This document shows positions 42,998 through 54,603 of a DNA stretch of 64,000 bases, in pieces. How positions within the stretch are numbered: position 1 is the first letter of the stretch; every line of letters starts with the position of its first letter. A program made the position numbers and the translations under genes. Below the pieces are notes generated by a model that saw only the letters and a list, made by a program, of their open reading frames with translations, was not told the origin of the DNA and did no database searches. Source of the stretch: Chondrus crispus. Its lineage: Eukaryota; Rhodophyta; Florideophyceae; Gigartinales; Gigartinaceae. The stretch is taken from NCBI RefSeq assembly GCF_000350225.1, contig NW_005178753.1, positions 124,001 through 188,000 of the forward strand, in the 5' to 3' direction.

Positions 42998-44073
42998 GGC
43001 GACGGACTTATTTTGGCTCCTAAATCGACCTGAACCCGTGCTTTCTGATTGCGATGTGGAAAATATCCGATAAGTCAGGCGTCACAGTTTGACACGGTTC
43101 AAACCCTGACTCTGTCACTTACCGCAAAGTAAGTAATAAATAGTTATCACTTGCATCGGTTTCATGAAAAATCAGTTCTGCTTGTGGCACCCAGGCTGCT
43201 CTACTGGTATTCATAGGTGCAGTTTCGAGCCAAAGCAATGCTGCTACTTACCGGCTGAGAAAACGTCCTCGAGAAGGCGCGTGGACATGTACTGAATGTC
43301 AAGAAAGCTTGAGCTTGTCATATGAGATGCTGAAGCGGTCAAAACTGCAATCCTGTTGCGGGAGACGCACGCTTTGCTTGGTGTTCAGCTGCACAAAATT
43401 CCATGCAGCTTGAAAGGATTCATCGCCAGGGGCTCCATTTTCGCTTAGCCTTGCCCAATGGGGGCATGGGCAATGACCATACTGTAGAAGGGACCCCGCG
43501 TTTTCGTTTCGAAATGTGGCCCACAGGAGACTCAAAATTTTCACCTGCTTCGCACAAGGACTACGAAAGGGAGACGCTCTAATCTTAACTTCCGGTCACC
43601 ATAAATTACATTCTTTCTCGAATTCCTAGAATCCAGGAGGAAGCAATCATTCGTTTTGTTCCACCGCAAGTACAATACTATATTTCTATGAGTATGGTTT
43701 TTGCAGAGCCCTTATTGCTTAAAACTGCGTTGAGTAGGCCAGCAAGCGTTAAGTAGTGTCCTTAGTTGCATTTCTTCGAAGAACAAAGACACGAGGGCAT
43801 GCTCCTTATGTGGCACTATTTCAGGTGATAGAAAATTGAAGGAGAAAGTCCGGCTGAACTTTTCACTAATTACTACAGGATTTTGATAAAGCTGAGAATT
43901 AGGCTCGAAGCAGAGTACTGCCATTTTTCTCTTTGTCTCCTCTTCATTTTCTTGTCCTGCTAGGAATTTGAATAACTTTTGCAGAAAGAACAGACTGATT
44001 CTGGACATTGGATGCTTGTGCCAATTTCCTCTCCCCTCCACAGAGCTGAGATTTCTCATGTTTTACAGCATAT
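42998..44073. other. No gene called
   Basis: Minus-strand frames at 43299-43544 and 43712-44059 show no recognised domain. The second lies just downstream of the secreted-protein gene and could be its 3' untranslated region. Confidence 0.4.
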
Positions 44074-44679
44074 CTACAGAAAAGAACATGTTACTGCAGA
44101 CGGAAGTCTGCTCACACTTTCGCTCATTTGGATAAATGCAGAGTCCGTGTTGGAAAATTTCCAGTGTTCAAATGAAACTTCCGGAGAAGCTTCAGCGGAA
44201 GCCATTGCCTCCCCTATGCTTCCATCTTCCTCAAATTCCGTTTGTTCTGCACAACCAAGCAGCACAATTCTCCTGTGTGGTCCGCCAGAGAAGCATTTCA
44301 CTGCGATCTCGTTTGTGTCGTCCACAACTCTCGTCGCTTGGAGCTTATCCTCTTCCTCGGTGTAGCTTCCACACGAAAACTGCAACATGCCTAGCATTTC
44401 GTCCGGGGACATTAGGAAGAACTTTTCGCATGTTTGCTTGACTTGAGCCGCATCCTGGACTACGATCGTTTTAGAGAGTACTGCGTAGCAAAAGCATGAA
44501 GCAGCAGGAAAGTAGTCCATCCGAGAACATTTTGCGATGCTCTGCCGGTTGAAAGATGGGCTTCTTTCTCGGAAAGTGGACAGTACCTGGTGTGGCCGGA
44601 AAGTGGCTGCGGACAAGGCAGGTTGAAACGCGCAGAATGCGAGAAAAAGGAGAAGCAATCCCAGCATCATCGTAGCCAT
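44074..44679 (-). CDS. Secreted cysteine-containing protein, unknown
   Basis: The frame opens at 44778, but the ATG at 44679 starts a classic signal peptide (MATMMLGLLLLFLAFCAFQPALSA) and is preferred, giving 201 residues. The mature part has eight cysteines (KCSRMDY, SCFCYA, TCEKF, FSCGSY, KCFSGG, GCAEQ, TCSFL), an even number that fits disulphide bonding outside the cell. No membrane anchor follows the signal. No family was recognised. The protein may be a cell-wall or apoplastic component. Confidence 0.65.
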   Translation of the reverse strand: MATMMLGLLLLFLAFCAFQPALSAATFRPHQVLSTFRERSPSFNRQSIAKCSRMDYFPAASCFCYAVLSKTIVVQDAAQVKQTCEKFFLMSPDEMLGMLQFSCGSYTEEEDKLQATRVVDDTNEIAVKCFSGGPHRRIVLLGCAEQTEFEEDGSIGEAMASAEASPEVSFEHWKFSNTDSAFIQMSESVSRLPSAVTCSFL

Positions 44680-45969
44680 GGCTTTGAAGTTATCCGATAA
44701 CAAGGTAAAGGTGGTACGATGCTGGATTGAAACATTTACTACCATACATTTGACTGACCCGAGTGAACAGGATCCCATGGATAGCGTTCACACAGAATAT
44801 ACAAGTAAAATAGCATGGTGTCCAGATGGGTTGCCCGTTTCCTTCCCTGCAATTGATTTTCTTAGGAGTTTTGTTGGCCAAGATCTCAATATGCAGATCT
44901 AGGTAGGTTTTTGCCCATTCATGATATGTCGATGACCTAGAGATTGCAGAAAAGGTTTACGTGCCCTGTCGTCAGGTCGTGTGTGAAAGAACTGAGGCCC
45001 TCTCATGTCATTCAAATCTACAGGGTCAATTTTTCCATCCCTACAAAACAAAACAAAAAAAAACCGAGGTTCGCTTTACAAGTATCGCTGGAGAACGTTT
45101 CTATTTGTTTTGGCCCGAGATGATGCATCATGATTTGAAGGCCCAAAATTTAATTTGAAAAGGGATGGGTTTCTGCGCATGGAAGCTAGTGTCTATTAGA
45201 CCGTTAGTCATCATATGAGGACAAAACTTATTTTATTTTTTGTAGACAACCCAACTCCCGATTTCACTCTGTTTTTTGAAACCAGAAGGCCATCAACGCA
45301 GGTAAAGAAATTGCTTGTCGATTCTAGCGAAAACCAACTTGTTGATGCGTGTAAAGGTGTACAAACGAAGATGTTGGCTTAGAGTAAGCAATTTTCTTTA
45401 AGCCAATTTTATACCAGTAGCAAAAAAACATGGGCTTGAGTGCTTCTTATTCGGTTGTAACCTCAGAAAAGTTTTTGAACCAGTTATCTACCAAAGAAGA
45501 ATAGAAACCATGGGCATCAAGGTTAAAAAGAAATAAAATTCGCGGATTTTTATGTTCTGATAACGCTGGGTCGGATAGACACCAGAGATAGTAGAAGGAG
45601 TAATTCGAAACTTGAATTCACTTCTTTATATCCACCAATATTTTGTACTCTTTATTCGCGAGAACCTCGGAGCCTTAATGAAACGCGACTGCAAACAGAG
45701 TTGTAGCTCTGGATGTCCTTCTACTGGTGACTGCCCTTCGACGGAATACAGCTCTTTAGATATGTACCACATCACTTCTCTACGATTGTATTCCATGCAA
45801 CCACGTTTATAGATCGTGAATATCCCTAGTACGATTAGGTGAATACCGTACCATAGCTCTATGAGGGAGTAAGAATGCAACGGGCTCGGACTCAATACTG
45901 TACGCCACAATAAAACCAGTCTCCACATTTCCCATCCGGAAGCGTCACTTAAATTATAAATAAAGCATA
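44680..45969. other. No gene seen
   Basis: AT-rich intergenic DNA. A short stretch near 45215 (CATATGAGGACAAAACTTATTTT) resembles one near 37880, so a degenerate dispersed repeat may be present. Nothing else stood out. Confidence 0.4.
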
Positions 45970-46422
45970 CTGATCACAGTATTTAACCTAGACACACAAA
46001 ATAGTATGGATTCAAAATTAATCTGGTCCAGATTAATTGTTGTGACCAGCCCTCCTCCTCCGCCTATCATATTGCCGGCTAACACAGTATTACGGATGAT
46101 TCGAACCGGTTTGGCCCTCAATTAAAACGGTTTGTGGGAGGAAAAGCAGGTGTCCCATGAGCTACAGGCCATTAGGGAGTTTTATTGCGGAACATCGCAA
46201 TAATTTTGATGGTGCTCCAATCGAATGAAGAGTCGTGGCAATGCGTATGATGACTGCGTCCAGGTTAAATATATCACCAAAAAATAAAATTGTCCAGATT
46301 ATTTTGGAATTCCACAGGAATTAGCCTGGATTCAAAATTAACATGGTCCACATTATTTGATGAGTGCATCTGGAAATATGAGCTTCAAAATTAACCTGGC
46401 CCAGGTTAAATACTGTGATCAG
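45970..46422 (+). mobile_element. Miniature pogo-like element with transposase tail
   Basis: Ends are a 20-bp perfect inverted repeat, CTGATCACAGTATTTAACCT, at 45970-45989 and 46403-46422. Inside, 46085-46230 still encodes a decayed pogo transposase tail (IRTGLALN, then NGLWEEKQ), matching the tails at 19860-20066 and 20702-20877. The palindromic motif AACCTGG-CCAGGTT recurs in variants near both ends, as expected of transposase-binding sites. It is an internally deleted, non-autonomous copy lying 287 bp upstream of the DNA2 start codon, so it may affect that promoter. Confidence 0.7.
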
Positions 46423-46708
46423 GTGTCTGCAGGACAACTACAGTCGTACAGTACACCCGAAATACGACACGTGTGATACGATAGGTACCTGCTTTGTTTT
46501 CGTGGGAAAACGGAACAGCTGTGCCCCTCAAAGGGCAGTAGCCCCTTTGTTGCCCCCTTCCCTTCCCTTGCGTCATGCGCGTCAACTCAGAACTCAGCTC
46601 TGTACCTCCGACCACATCATCTTCGTTGCCCGACGGCGAAGAGCTGACGCTGACAACCCTCCCACACCATGCCAACCTGACCTCTCCCATGCATATCACC
46701 CCTCCACA

Positions 46709-49700
46709 ATGAGCGCCGTTGCACCCAACCCTCTGCCCGTGGGCCCAGCGCGCGCGAGCTCCGCCCGGCTCCTCGTGCTCGAGGCTGTCCCGCATCCCGA
46801 CTCCAAAGTCCTGCGCACGGTGGACACGATTACGGGCAAGCAGTTATCCGTCGCCCTGTGCGATGAATGGATGCACTCCAACGTTAACCAGAACGATATC
46901 GTTCGCGTCCTCCTTACACGCCCAGACGGCTCCTATCTTCCCTGGGACAGCGCCCCCGTCGACGAGCAGCACCCCGTCTTCGTAACTCGCGACAACCACC
47001 TCTTCGTTCACCACCCGGACACCCTAGTGTCCGGCACCTCCATCGCCGACTCGTTCCTGTGCCTCCGTAAGTCGCTGCTCACGGCTCGCGTCCCGCCGCG
47101 CAGCATTCTCCAATCCACAGGGGGCGAAGCCGCGCTTTTCGGTTCTATGATTCATGATTTGTTTCAGAATCTTTTGGCGATTGTTTATGCCCATAAGCCT
47201 GCGCCGGGGCATGTAGGAGAGCGCACTTTAGATGCGCTAGATGTGTACGAGTCCGTGGAGATCATTCTGCAGCAGCATTTGGAAGATCTTTATGCCGCTA
47301 AAATTTCAGATGCTGATGCGAGGCTCGTGCTGCATAACGTGATCCCGTCCATCATGGAATGGTTCAAAGGGTTTGCGAGGCTTGATGGTGGCGAGAATTC
47401 TGCAGGCGTTAAGGTCACGGGCGGGAAACAGACGTACAGTATGGGTATCGGCGACGTTTATGATATAGAAGAGCTCGTCTGGAGCCCAATATTCGGACTT
47501 AAGGGCAAGATCGACGCTTCCGTCATCCTGTGTAGCAACGACGAGGCTGGTGGCATTGGCGTCGTGGAATTGAAGACCGGCTCATCAGTTGGCTATGCAT
47601 CTGTATCGCACTCGGCACAAGTGAATTTGTATAATTTGCTCATGTCTGATCGCTATAGCAAGCATGTATCGCTTGGATTATTAAGCTATATTCGATATCA
47701 AGAGGCCTTGAAGGCTGTCAAGCAAGCACAGGCCGGGGATGAGGGAAACAGCGAAATCTCGCTCATTGAGACCAAAGGCAACTTCACGAGGCACCCAAAT
47801 AACAAAGCCGTGTCGTACGTCAGAGGTGAAGTTGTCGGGCTTCTCATGCAGCGTAACGAATTTGCGTCATACGCGAGGTTTGATTCGGATTTCAGGAGAC
47901 TGCCACCCTTGCTGCAGGGTCGGGAAGATCTTTGCGCGAAATGCTTTGCGAACGACACTTGTATGATTCAGCACAAGCTTCTGGAGAACGGAAGTAGCGA
48001 GACTGTCAAAGGCGGACCGGGACCAGGTCTTTTTCGGGAAAAGGCCATGCACCTGACTGACGAACATGCTGCGTATTATATGTTTTGGAGACGTGTTCTA
48101 GCGGATGAGGAAGCACATGCTGCAAGGCCACAAAATGAAGTGTGGAACATGCGCGGCTCGCAGAGAGAGGCCCTTGGAAGGTGCCTGTCAAATCTTCGTA
48201 TGGTGGAGGATTCCGCCGGGAGCCAGGACGGCCGAGTCAATTATCTCCTACCCCCAGGGCAGCGAATGACTGTAACATTCCAAAGGCATCATGGCGATGC
48301 GTTACAGGCCCCTCTGAACGACGCTGCGCTTGCCGAAAATGATTTTGTCCTTGTATCAGCAGAATCGTTGAACACATCCGCTGGAAGCTCTCAGCAGTCC
48401 ATATTTACATGGCAAAGCGCGCTTACAAATGGATTCATTCAGTCTACCTCTCCTTCGTCAGTGGCTGTTGTTATCGATCGAAGCTTGTTCGCATGGGCTC
48501 GCAACCAGGCAGTCAATGTTAACGATATTATATGGCGCATCGACAGTGTAGAAATACATTCGTCTCATAACACTGCGAAGAGGACCTTAGAGAATCTCTT
48601 CTGCTGTGATGAGACAACTGATTTAGGACGCCTGAGAGGCCTAGTAGTGGATGGCACCCGTCCCAGATTGACTGAGTTTATCATTGGAAGCCAGTCGACA
48701 ACTGTTTTAAAGAAGGAATTCAATGTGACTCTCAACGATGATCAGGATCGAGCTTTGCAGATGGCCTTGCGAACAAGAGACTATCTACTCGTTCTCGGGA
48801 TGCCTGGAACTGGGAAGACAACAACTTTGGCTGCAATTGTTCTCGCATATGCTTCACAAGGAAAGTCGGTCCTCCTTTGTTCTCACACAAACTCAGCCGT
48901 TGATAATCTTCTTCAAAGATTATTGGCGGCTGGATTCCGAGACTTTGTTCGCCTTGGAAGGAATAAGAGGGTAATTAGCAAAGCGATCCATCCATACCAC
49001 ATTTCCACGCTGACGGCCGATGCGTCAACGACAAAACACCTCGAGACTGTACTTGAACAGCCTAAGGTTGTAGCGACAACTTGTTTGGGCATTAATCATC
49101 CTCTCCTTCTTCGCAGAGGACGCTTTGATCTTGTTGTTGTGGATGAGGCATCGCAGGTGTTGCAGCCCATATGTCTCGGGCCATTGCAATTCGCTGCCGG
49201 TCCCTTCATCTTGGTCGGAGATCACTACCAACTGCCTCCACTTTTGAGAGCGCAGCAAGCGAACGAAAGTATTGTGGTGGTAAGGAATGCCATGGACGCC
49301 AGCCAAGCCTGTAATGGTACCCCAGCCATCAGATTAAACCCAGAAAATCAAAGGAATGAGTCTCTATTTCGAAGGCTCTGTGAATTTCATCCAGAGGCGA
49401 TGATCAGTCTATCGCAACAGTATCGCATGTCATCGGAAATCATGAGGCTGAGCAATGAACTGGTGTACAGTGGAAGTCTTTCCTGCGGGTCAGAGGAGAT
49501 TGCCAACCAACGTCTTGTGACTTCCCTTGCAGCCATGGAAGGGAAGGCCTCGTGGCTGCAAGCCATTCTGGATCAATCCAGGGCTGTTATCTTCCTTGAC
49601 ATGCCAGAGGACTGCACCGAAGACAAGGAGCCTACCAAGAATCCAGAAAAACTCGAGAAACTTGAAGCCTCACGAAGAAACAATTTGCGAGAAGCAGGCG

Positions 49701-50095
49701 TGGTATGTAAATGTGTTTCAGCGCTGGAGCAGGGAAATGTGAAGCCTGAAGACATCACAGTTTTATCTCCTTTTCGTGCTCAAGTGAGCCTAATTCATGG
49801 CCTGCTGCAAGAGAGGCGGACGGCGAGCGACAAGGGCATGTTGGATACGAATGTGTACACTATTGACCAATACCAGGGAAGAGACAGCGATTGCGTGATC
49901 GTATCTTTTGTGCGATGCTCTGGTTCTGTTGGTCCGTTGCTTAAAGATTGGCGACGAGTTAACGTTGCGCTCACGCGGGCGAAGCAGAAACTAATTCTCG
50001 TGGGTTGCTCCAAAACTTTGGCGAAAGGCAGTCACTTTCTACGGGGCATGATCACGCTTCTTGAAAACACACAGAGCGTTGTCCCTGTATCGTGA
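46709..50095 (+). CDS. DNA2: DNA2 replication nuclease-helicase
   Basis: Frame open from 46415; the ATG at 46709 (MSAVAPNPLPVGP) gives 1128 residues, close to the usual length of DNA2 (~1060-1500). The RecB-like nuclease has GLKGKIDAS (~262) and VVELKTG (~286), with iron-sulphur cysteines at SFLCLRK (~117) and CAKCFANDTC (~409-418). The superfamily 1 helicase has Walker A GMPGTGKTTT (~697), VVVDEASQ (~810), GDHYQLPP (~838), QYRMSSEIM (~905), DQYQGRDSD (~1051) and NVALTRAKQK (~1086). It trims long Okazaki flaps with FEN1 and RPA and resects DNA breaks in the nucleus. All catalytic motifs appear intact and there is no intron. This is an ordinary host gene. Confidence 0.93.
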   Translation: MSAVAPNPLPVGPARASSARLLVLEAVPHPDSKVLRTVDTITGKQLSVALCDEWMHSNVNQNDIVRVLLTRPDGSYLPWDSAPVDEQHPVFVTRDNHLFVHHPDTLVSGTSIADSFLCLRKSLLTARVPPRSILQSTGGEAALFGSMIHDLFQNLLAIVYAHKPAPGHVGERTLDALDVYESVEIILQQHLEDLYAAKISDADARLVLHNVIPSIMEWFKGFARLDGGENSAGVKVTGGKQTYSMGIGDVYDIEELVWSPIFGLKGKIDASVILCSNDEAGGIGVVELKTGSSVGYASVSHSAQVNLYNLLMSDRYSKHVSLGLLSYIRYQEALKAVKQAQAGDEGNSEISLIETKGNFTRHPNNKAVSYVRGEVVGLLMQRNEFASYARFDSDFRRLPPLLQGREDLCAKCFANDTCMIQHKLLENGSSETVKGGPGPGLFREKAMHLTDEHAAYYMFWRRVLADEEAHAARPQNEVWNMRGSQREALGRCLSNLRMVEDSAGSQDGRVNYLLPPGQRMTVTFQRHHGDALQAPLNDAALAENDFVLVSAESLNTSAGSSQQSIFTWQSALTNGFIQSTSPSSVAVVIDRSLFAWARNQAVNVNDIIWRIDSVEIHSSHNTAKRTLENLFCCDETTDLGRLRGLVVDGTRPRLTEFIIGSQSTTVLKKEFNVTLNDDQDRALQMALRTRDYLLVLGMPGTGKTTTLAAIVLAYASQGKSVLLCSHTNSAVDNLLQRLLAAGFRDFVRLGRNKRVISKAIHPYHISTLTADASTTKHLETVLEQPKVVATTCLGINHPLLLRRGRFDLVVVDEASQVLQPICLGPLQFAAGPFILVGDHYQLPPLLRAQQANESIVVVRNAMDASQACNGTPAIRLNPENQRNESLFRRLCEFHPEAMISLSQQYRMSSEIMRLSNELVYSGSLSCGSEEIANQRLVTSLAAMEGKASWLQAILDQSRAVIFLDMPEDCTEDKEPTKNPEKLEKLEASRRNNLREAGVVCKCVSALEQGNVKPEDITVLSPFRAQVSLIHGLLQERRTASDKGMLDTNVYTIDQYQGRDSDCVIVSFVRCSGSVGPLLKDWRRVNVALTRAKQKLILVGCSKTLAKGSHFLRGMITLLENTQSVVPVS

Positions 50096-53000
50096 ATGTG
50101 CCCGTCTTCATGCCTTTGGTGGCATTATTTATTGCGAACTACTCTAAACTCTTCCAATATATTTATGTTTGTACAGAGCGATCAAAGGTGCAGCCTTTTT
50201 TTGAGCGAGGGCAAGCGGTAGGAGTTGTCTTTGTAATCGCTTTGTTCCTTATCACAGATGTGTTGGTGTGCGCGTTTTCAAAACTGATGGTGATACATCG
50301 CTCGAACTGTGAAAATATGACGAATGATGCAACAAACGTTTTCGACATCCATGGTCGGTTATGCCTCAGACTGCGTACATATAGAATCTTACGGGGTATT
50401 CCACTGCGTAGCGTCAGACCGTCTTCTTCCGAGGACACGAACCAGTTGCGAATAGTGCCGCGAGCCTGACCGTCGTCATCGCATGATCCTCTTCCACAGC
50501 CGCCTGCTTGCATAAGACTGCAGCTCGATAACAGTCCCTCGCTTCACCTTCGCCGTCTGCTTGTTCCAGTGTTGCACGTCTACATATTGCGTCCGATCCC
50601 CACGTGCATCAGTAATTCAGAGGCCCAAAATAGTATCTTACGCATTTCTCGCCAAGGTCCACCATGCAATTCCGATGGCCCCTTAACAGACACCCCCGCA
50701 AATACCTCGCAAGGCGCATCCATCCGCCCTACGCAGGCTTCGCCACAACGTGAGCTTTCTTCGCTCAGGTAGCTCCAGGCGTGCACTAGAGCTCGCACGC
50801 ACGGCACTTCGTAAGCACTGCAAGGCAGGTTTCACCCTCACGCCTTTTGATGACGGAATTTGGGTCCTTTTTATGATACGTGAAGCATCGCTGAAACGCG
50901 TGGCAGCGAAACAACGACAGCACCAACGCTTCAACTAAGTTTCTACCCATTAAAGTTATCATAAACGAGAAAATGTACCTTTTGGTTCTTTCCGTGAACG
51001 CGAGCTCCACATTTTGAAGCTCTCAAGTTTACTTTTGACCATCGAATACAGGACCATCGAGTGCAGTTCGAAGGAGCCGAGGAAGCTAATGACGGTATGT
51101 TTATGAAATTTCTAGCTCCAATATTGCAGCAGGGCCGGCCTACTGGTAGATGCTACCGAATACACACTGTGGCATCTCATAAGTTATGCATTCATCCAAC
51201 GCAAGTGCGAGAATTGAAAAAAGAAAAACTTGGTGGCCTAGATGTGTGCTCACATCTCGCGAAAGGTACCCAGTGAATTTATATTCTCTTGTGAAACGAC
51301 GCCTTCGCTTGTTTTAAGGAGGCATGTTTTTCACATGAATTCATTCCATATGCAAGCACAAGAAGGATAGTTGCGATATGGGCCATATCTGTAAGATGCG
51401 ACAGCCTTTCGGTGCTCTATATTGGCGCATAGGTTTCACTCAGATGCAGTACCCTTGGGTACTACTTATCATTGCTCATCATCCAGTTGATTGCAAGAGC
51501 CGTGCGTCCCTCTTTGTACTACAGTAGATCTCTACAGAAGCATGAAGATTGTGGCAAACTATCGTGTGGTGTCTCATCGCAGACGCAATGAGCATCACAC
51601 TGGGAATGATGTGGACAAATTTTGCTGGTAGCCGCACGTGAGCAGTTTCAGAGACAGTGGCAAAGTATGTTAGTGTGAGAGCGGCGAAGGGAACCGCATT
51701 TGTGACTTGCTGTAACTGTTGGTTAAGAAGTACAGTGGGGAACCCAGCATTCGAATGGAATTCGATTCTATGGCGAGTGGAATAACAGTCTGACGACAGC
51801 TGGAGAAGACGGTGGAAGACGCGAAGCAAACAAGTTGTAAGGCAGGCATTTCTGATTGACGCATGGTCAGGGAATGATGCTAAAGCTTAGTCCACTCATT
51901 ACAGGGTGCAAAGCGTAGTTGTGATAGAGTAATGAACTGTATTGCTTACAGGTTTCATGGCAATTTAATCATTTCAAATGTGATAAGCGTAAATTATGCT
52001 CCACAGCATCAGTTTAACACCCGTCACTGTCTAGCTTACGTGTCGTAATATGTGCCATCCAGTTTTCCTCCAACTGCGTCCCGATACTTGTTTCTCCCAT
52101 CGTGGCACCCGAGCAAGAGCTATTGATAGAGAGTTTACAGAGATTTTGTCCATTACCGAAGACAACATCAACAGGCAAGTGCTACGTTCTTGCATGCGCA
52201 TTCAACACGTTACAGTCACACTTGCCATCACACTCGCCCACCGCCACTCCTAACAGTCTGAAAAGTGGCGGTGGGCGAATGTAATGGGTCTTGTCATGGA
52301 ATTACTGAATCTAAATTAGTCTGAAGTTTAGACGCACCACATTCATGACAAACCCTTCCTTCACTACTGTGCTGCAGCCCGTGATATACATTCTCGTCAT
52401 CAAATAAAACATCGCGGAATCTACAGTTCCGCGGACTTCAAATAGCGCCACAGCTTCTCAGTACCTACAGTATGTCTGGATACAGTTCAGGGGGTTTAAT
52501 TGTAGCCTGAAAACTTGAAATCAGCACCTTCCCCGCCTACATGCATCTACCCCCATTCTGGGACATAGGTATGACATGCGTATTGGATTGGAGAGTGCCT
52601 TCGTAAATCTTCGTCCTGGAATTCACGAATGGGGGGCAGTGGCATGATAACTCTTCAAGCTACTGTACCTTAGCATGCCCGAGTGTGGATAGAAGGCCTT
52701 ATGGCACATTGTGAAGCACCTCCATTTTGCGTTATGTAATGCCACAACGGCGACGTTTACAGACATATCACAACGTTACATAAATATCCTTGGGTGCCAC
52801 GAGATACTTCGCTTCATTCCACTATCCTTATCATCATCCTCATCATCCTCATCATCCTCACTGTCCAACCCAATTTTCTGATCATGCCGTGGTATGTCCC
52901 AAATGTAAATCACACTGGTCTACAACGCGACTGCCTGTCTCAGCTTCTTTGCCGTAAGAATGGTGGAAGGAAACCGTATATCCATGCTATTCCTTCTGTT

Positions 53001-53320
53001 TGGCGTTAGGAGAATGGCTTCCGGGAATGATCCAAACATGCTTCCTTTGTAAGGGGGCCAGTTTGCTCTTCGTATCGACCAATTTGAAGTGTGAAATCAA
53101 AATCTCTTACTGTAAACGTTAACCACCATCCAGAGGGTGTCCACTCTCTTTGTTAACAATCAGTCAACGGACAACGACCTTTCATCCCCGCCAACCGGGA
53201 CCCAGAAACTTGACCTGTGCCTACATAAGCAATACCATGCCCAGACCAAGCCCCTTTCCCTCACCGTGCTCAGTTCTCCCTTCATCCGATCTCTGAACGA
53301 CTCTCATACCTTCCTCTTCA
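50096..53320. other. No confident gene; one possible small ORF
   Basis: Between DNA2 and the next gene no domain is recognisable. A frame open from 50687 to 50938 (SRRALELARTALRKHCKAGF, then a very basic tail QRQHQRFN) has the flavour of a small organellar ribosomal or import protein but lacks an in-frame ATG, so it is not called. A stem of 15 bp lies at 52234-52278. TCATCC microsatellite at about 52830-52860. Confidence 0.4.
52234..52278. repeat. Inverted repeat, 15-bp arms
   Basis: TCGCCCACCGCCACT pairs exactly with its complement at 52264-52278 across a 15-nt loop. It lies in gene-free DNA; function unknown. Confidence 0.75.
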
Positions 53321-53749
53321 ATGGCTCGCCTCTTCATCACCAGTGCCGTGGCGCTATTCGCCCTTTCTGTAACCGTGCAGGCTATTGCGACTGCCACTGA
53401 AACCGACATGCAAGTGACTGCCCGTCACGAGGGAAGCGATGACTCCATGCCCACGAAGGTTGTGTTCGCATGCAGCAAGCTAACGTCAAAGTCGCGTTTC
53501 TTGAAGTGCACAAGCTGCACGACACTGTGTGGGAAGAGATTTGGAGTCAAGGGTACCATGATAAGGCATGTGGTCGGTCACGATAGTGATGGGGACGGTG
53601 ATGACGACACAGACAAGATCATGCGCCTCATCTACTTGTGCAATCGCAATGAGAGATGCTTGAAGTGCCGCGCCGGCTGCAGACGTCGATTTGGGCTGAA
53701 GAAAACCATCATGCCGGGTGGCGCGGGGGAGGAGAGCGCAAGGCGGTAA
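53321..53749 (+). CDS. Small secreted protein with duplicated cysteine motif
   Basis: 142 residues. A signal peptide (MARLFITSAVALFALSVTVQA) precedes two related units. Unit 1 has Cys 51, 63, 66 and 70 followed by GKRFGVKGTMI. Unit 2 has Cys 107, 113, 116 and 120 followed by RRRFGLKKTIM. An acidic linker (DSDGDGDDDTDK) separates them. Each unit has C-x2-C-x3-C then a basic RFG(V/L)K tail, so the gene arose by internal duplication. The two basic disulphide-type units resemble small defence or toxin-like peptides in design, but no family is recognised and this role is only a guess. It would be exported. Confidence 0.7.
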   Translation: MARLFITSAVALFALSVTVQAIATATETDMQVTARHEGSDDSMPTKVVFACSKLTSKSRFLKCTSCTTLCGKRFGVKGTMIRHVVGHDSDGDGDDDTDKIMRLIYLCNRNERCLKCRAGCRRRFGLKKTIMPGGAGEESARR

Positions 53750-54603
53750 GGCTTTGGGGACAGGAGATGGCACTGTTGTGTGTCGAAAAAATGAAGTCGA
53801 GCACCTTCGTCGCGACTATGGGTGAGGGCATGTGGCGTCGTCTTCCTGTCTCTTCACGTACAGTTCGCATTGTAGGGAGAGTTCTGTTGAGGTTGTGCAT
53901 TTATTTTGTTAGAGTTGCCGCACAAGAACCGCTTTTACACTGCATTGCACGTGCAGATGCGGTTTCAGTGCGTTGTAGCTTGTGTGAAGTAGTCAAGCTC
54001 AATTCTGATGGGTTGAGGGAATCAATACTGCAGCATGATAGACACGGGCCATCAACTATGGGTCTGATCATACCGAAATTACTCTGCCCCTCGACTCTCC
54101 GTCTTTCAGGATTGATTAGCTGCTCGTACTTGTTATGGCTCTACAGAAAAGCATTCGAATCCTTTGATCCATAGGGCCAAAGTACCGAAGCCTGGTTAGG
54201 GGCGTATAAAGCAACCGAAAATTATTCTATTCTCGCCACAAGTTCAAGCCGATAGGGTAGCCCCAATCTGCGACGGATCTCATGCAGTGCAAGGTCAGTA
54301 GCCTGTTCAGATTCTGGCACCAAAGCAGAGGGTAGGACTTTCCTGAGGGCTTGCTCGGTTCAGCAATAGCAGTGTCACTCCTAACGACCAAGCGTCTTAT
54401 GAGGGCAAAGACTGCATGTGTATCCTTCCCTGCTGCTCTAGTACTTACAAGAAAACATGTACTTGATGAGATTGGGCATGCAGAAACTGCTAAATGTCAG
54501 GAACAGTATCAATTCATTAAAAGATTTCCAAACATATCCCAAAACGATTCTTTATGCAGGAACTACTTCGATATACAACAGGTTAAGTTGTTGCAAGGCA
54601 TGC
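53750..54603. other. No gene seen
   Basis: Interval between the secreted-peptide gene and the 3' end of the peroxidase gene. Open frames (for example 53656-54174) overlap the peptide gene in another frame and have no recognised domain. Confidence 0.45.

Noticed and set aside
43712-44059. Minus-strand frame of 115 codons downstream of the secreted-protein gene
   Set aside because: No signal, domain or homology pattern; probably 3' untranslated DNA.
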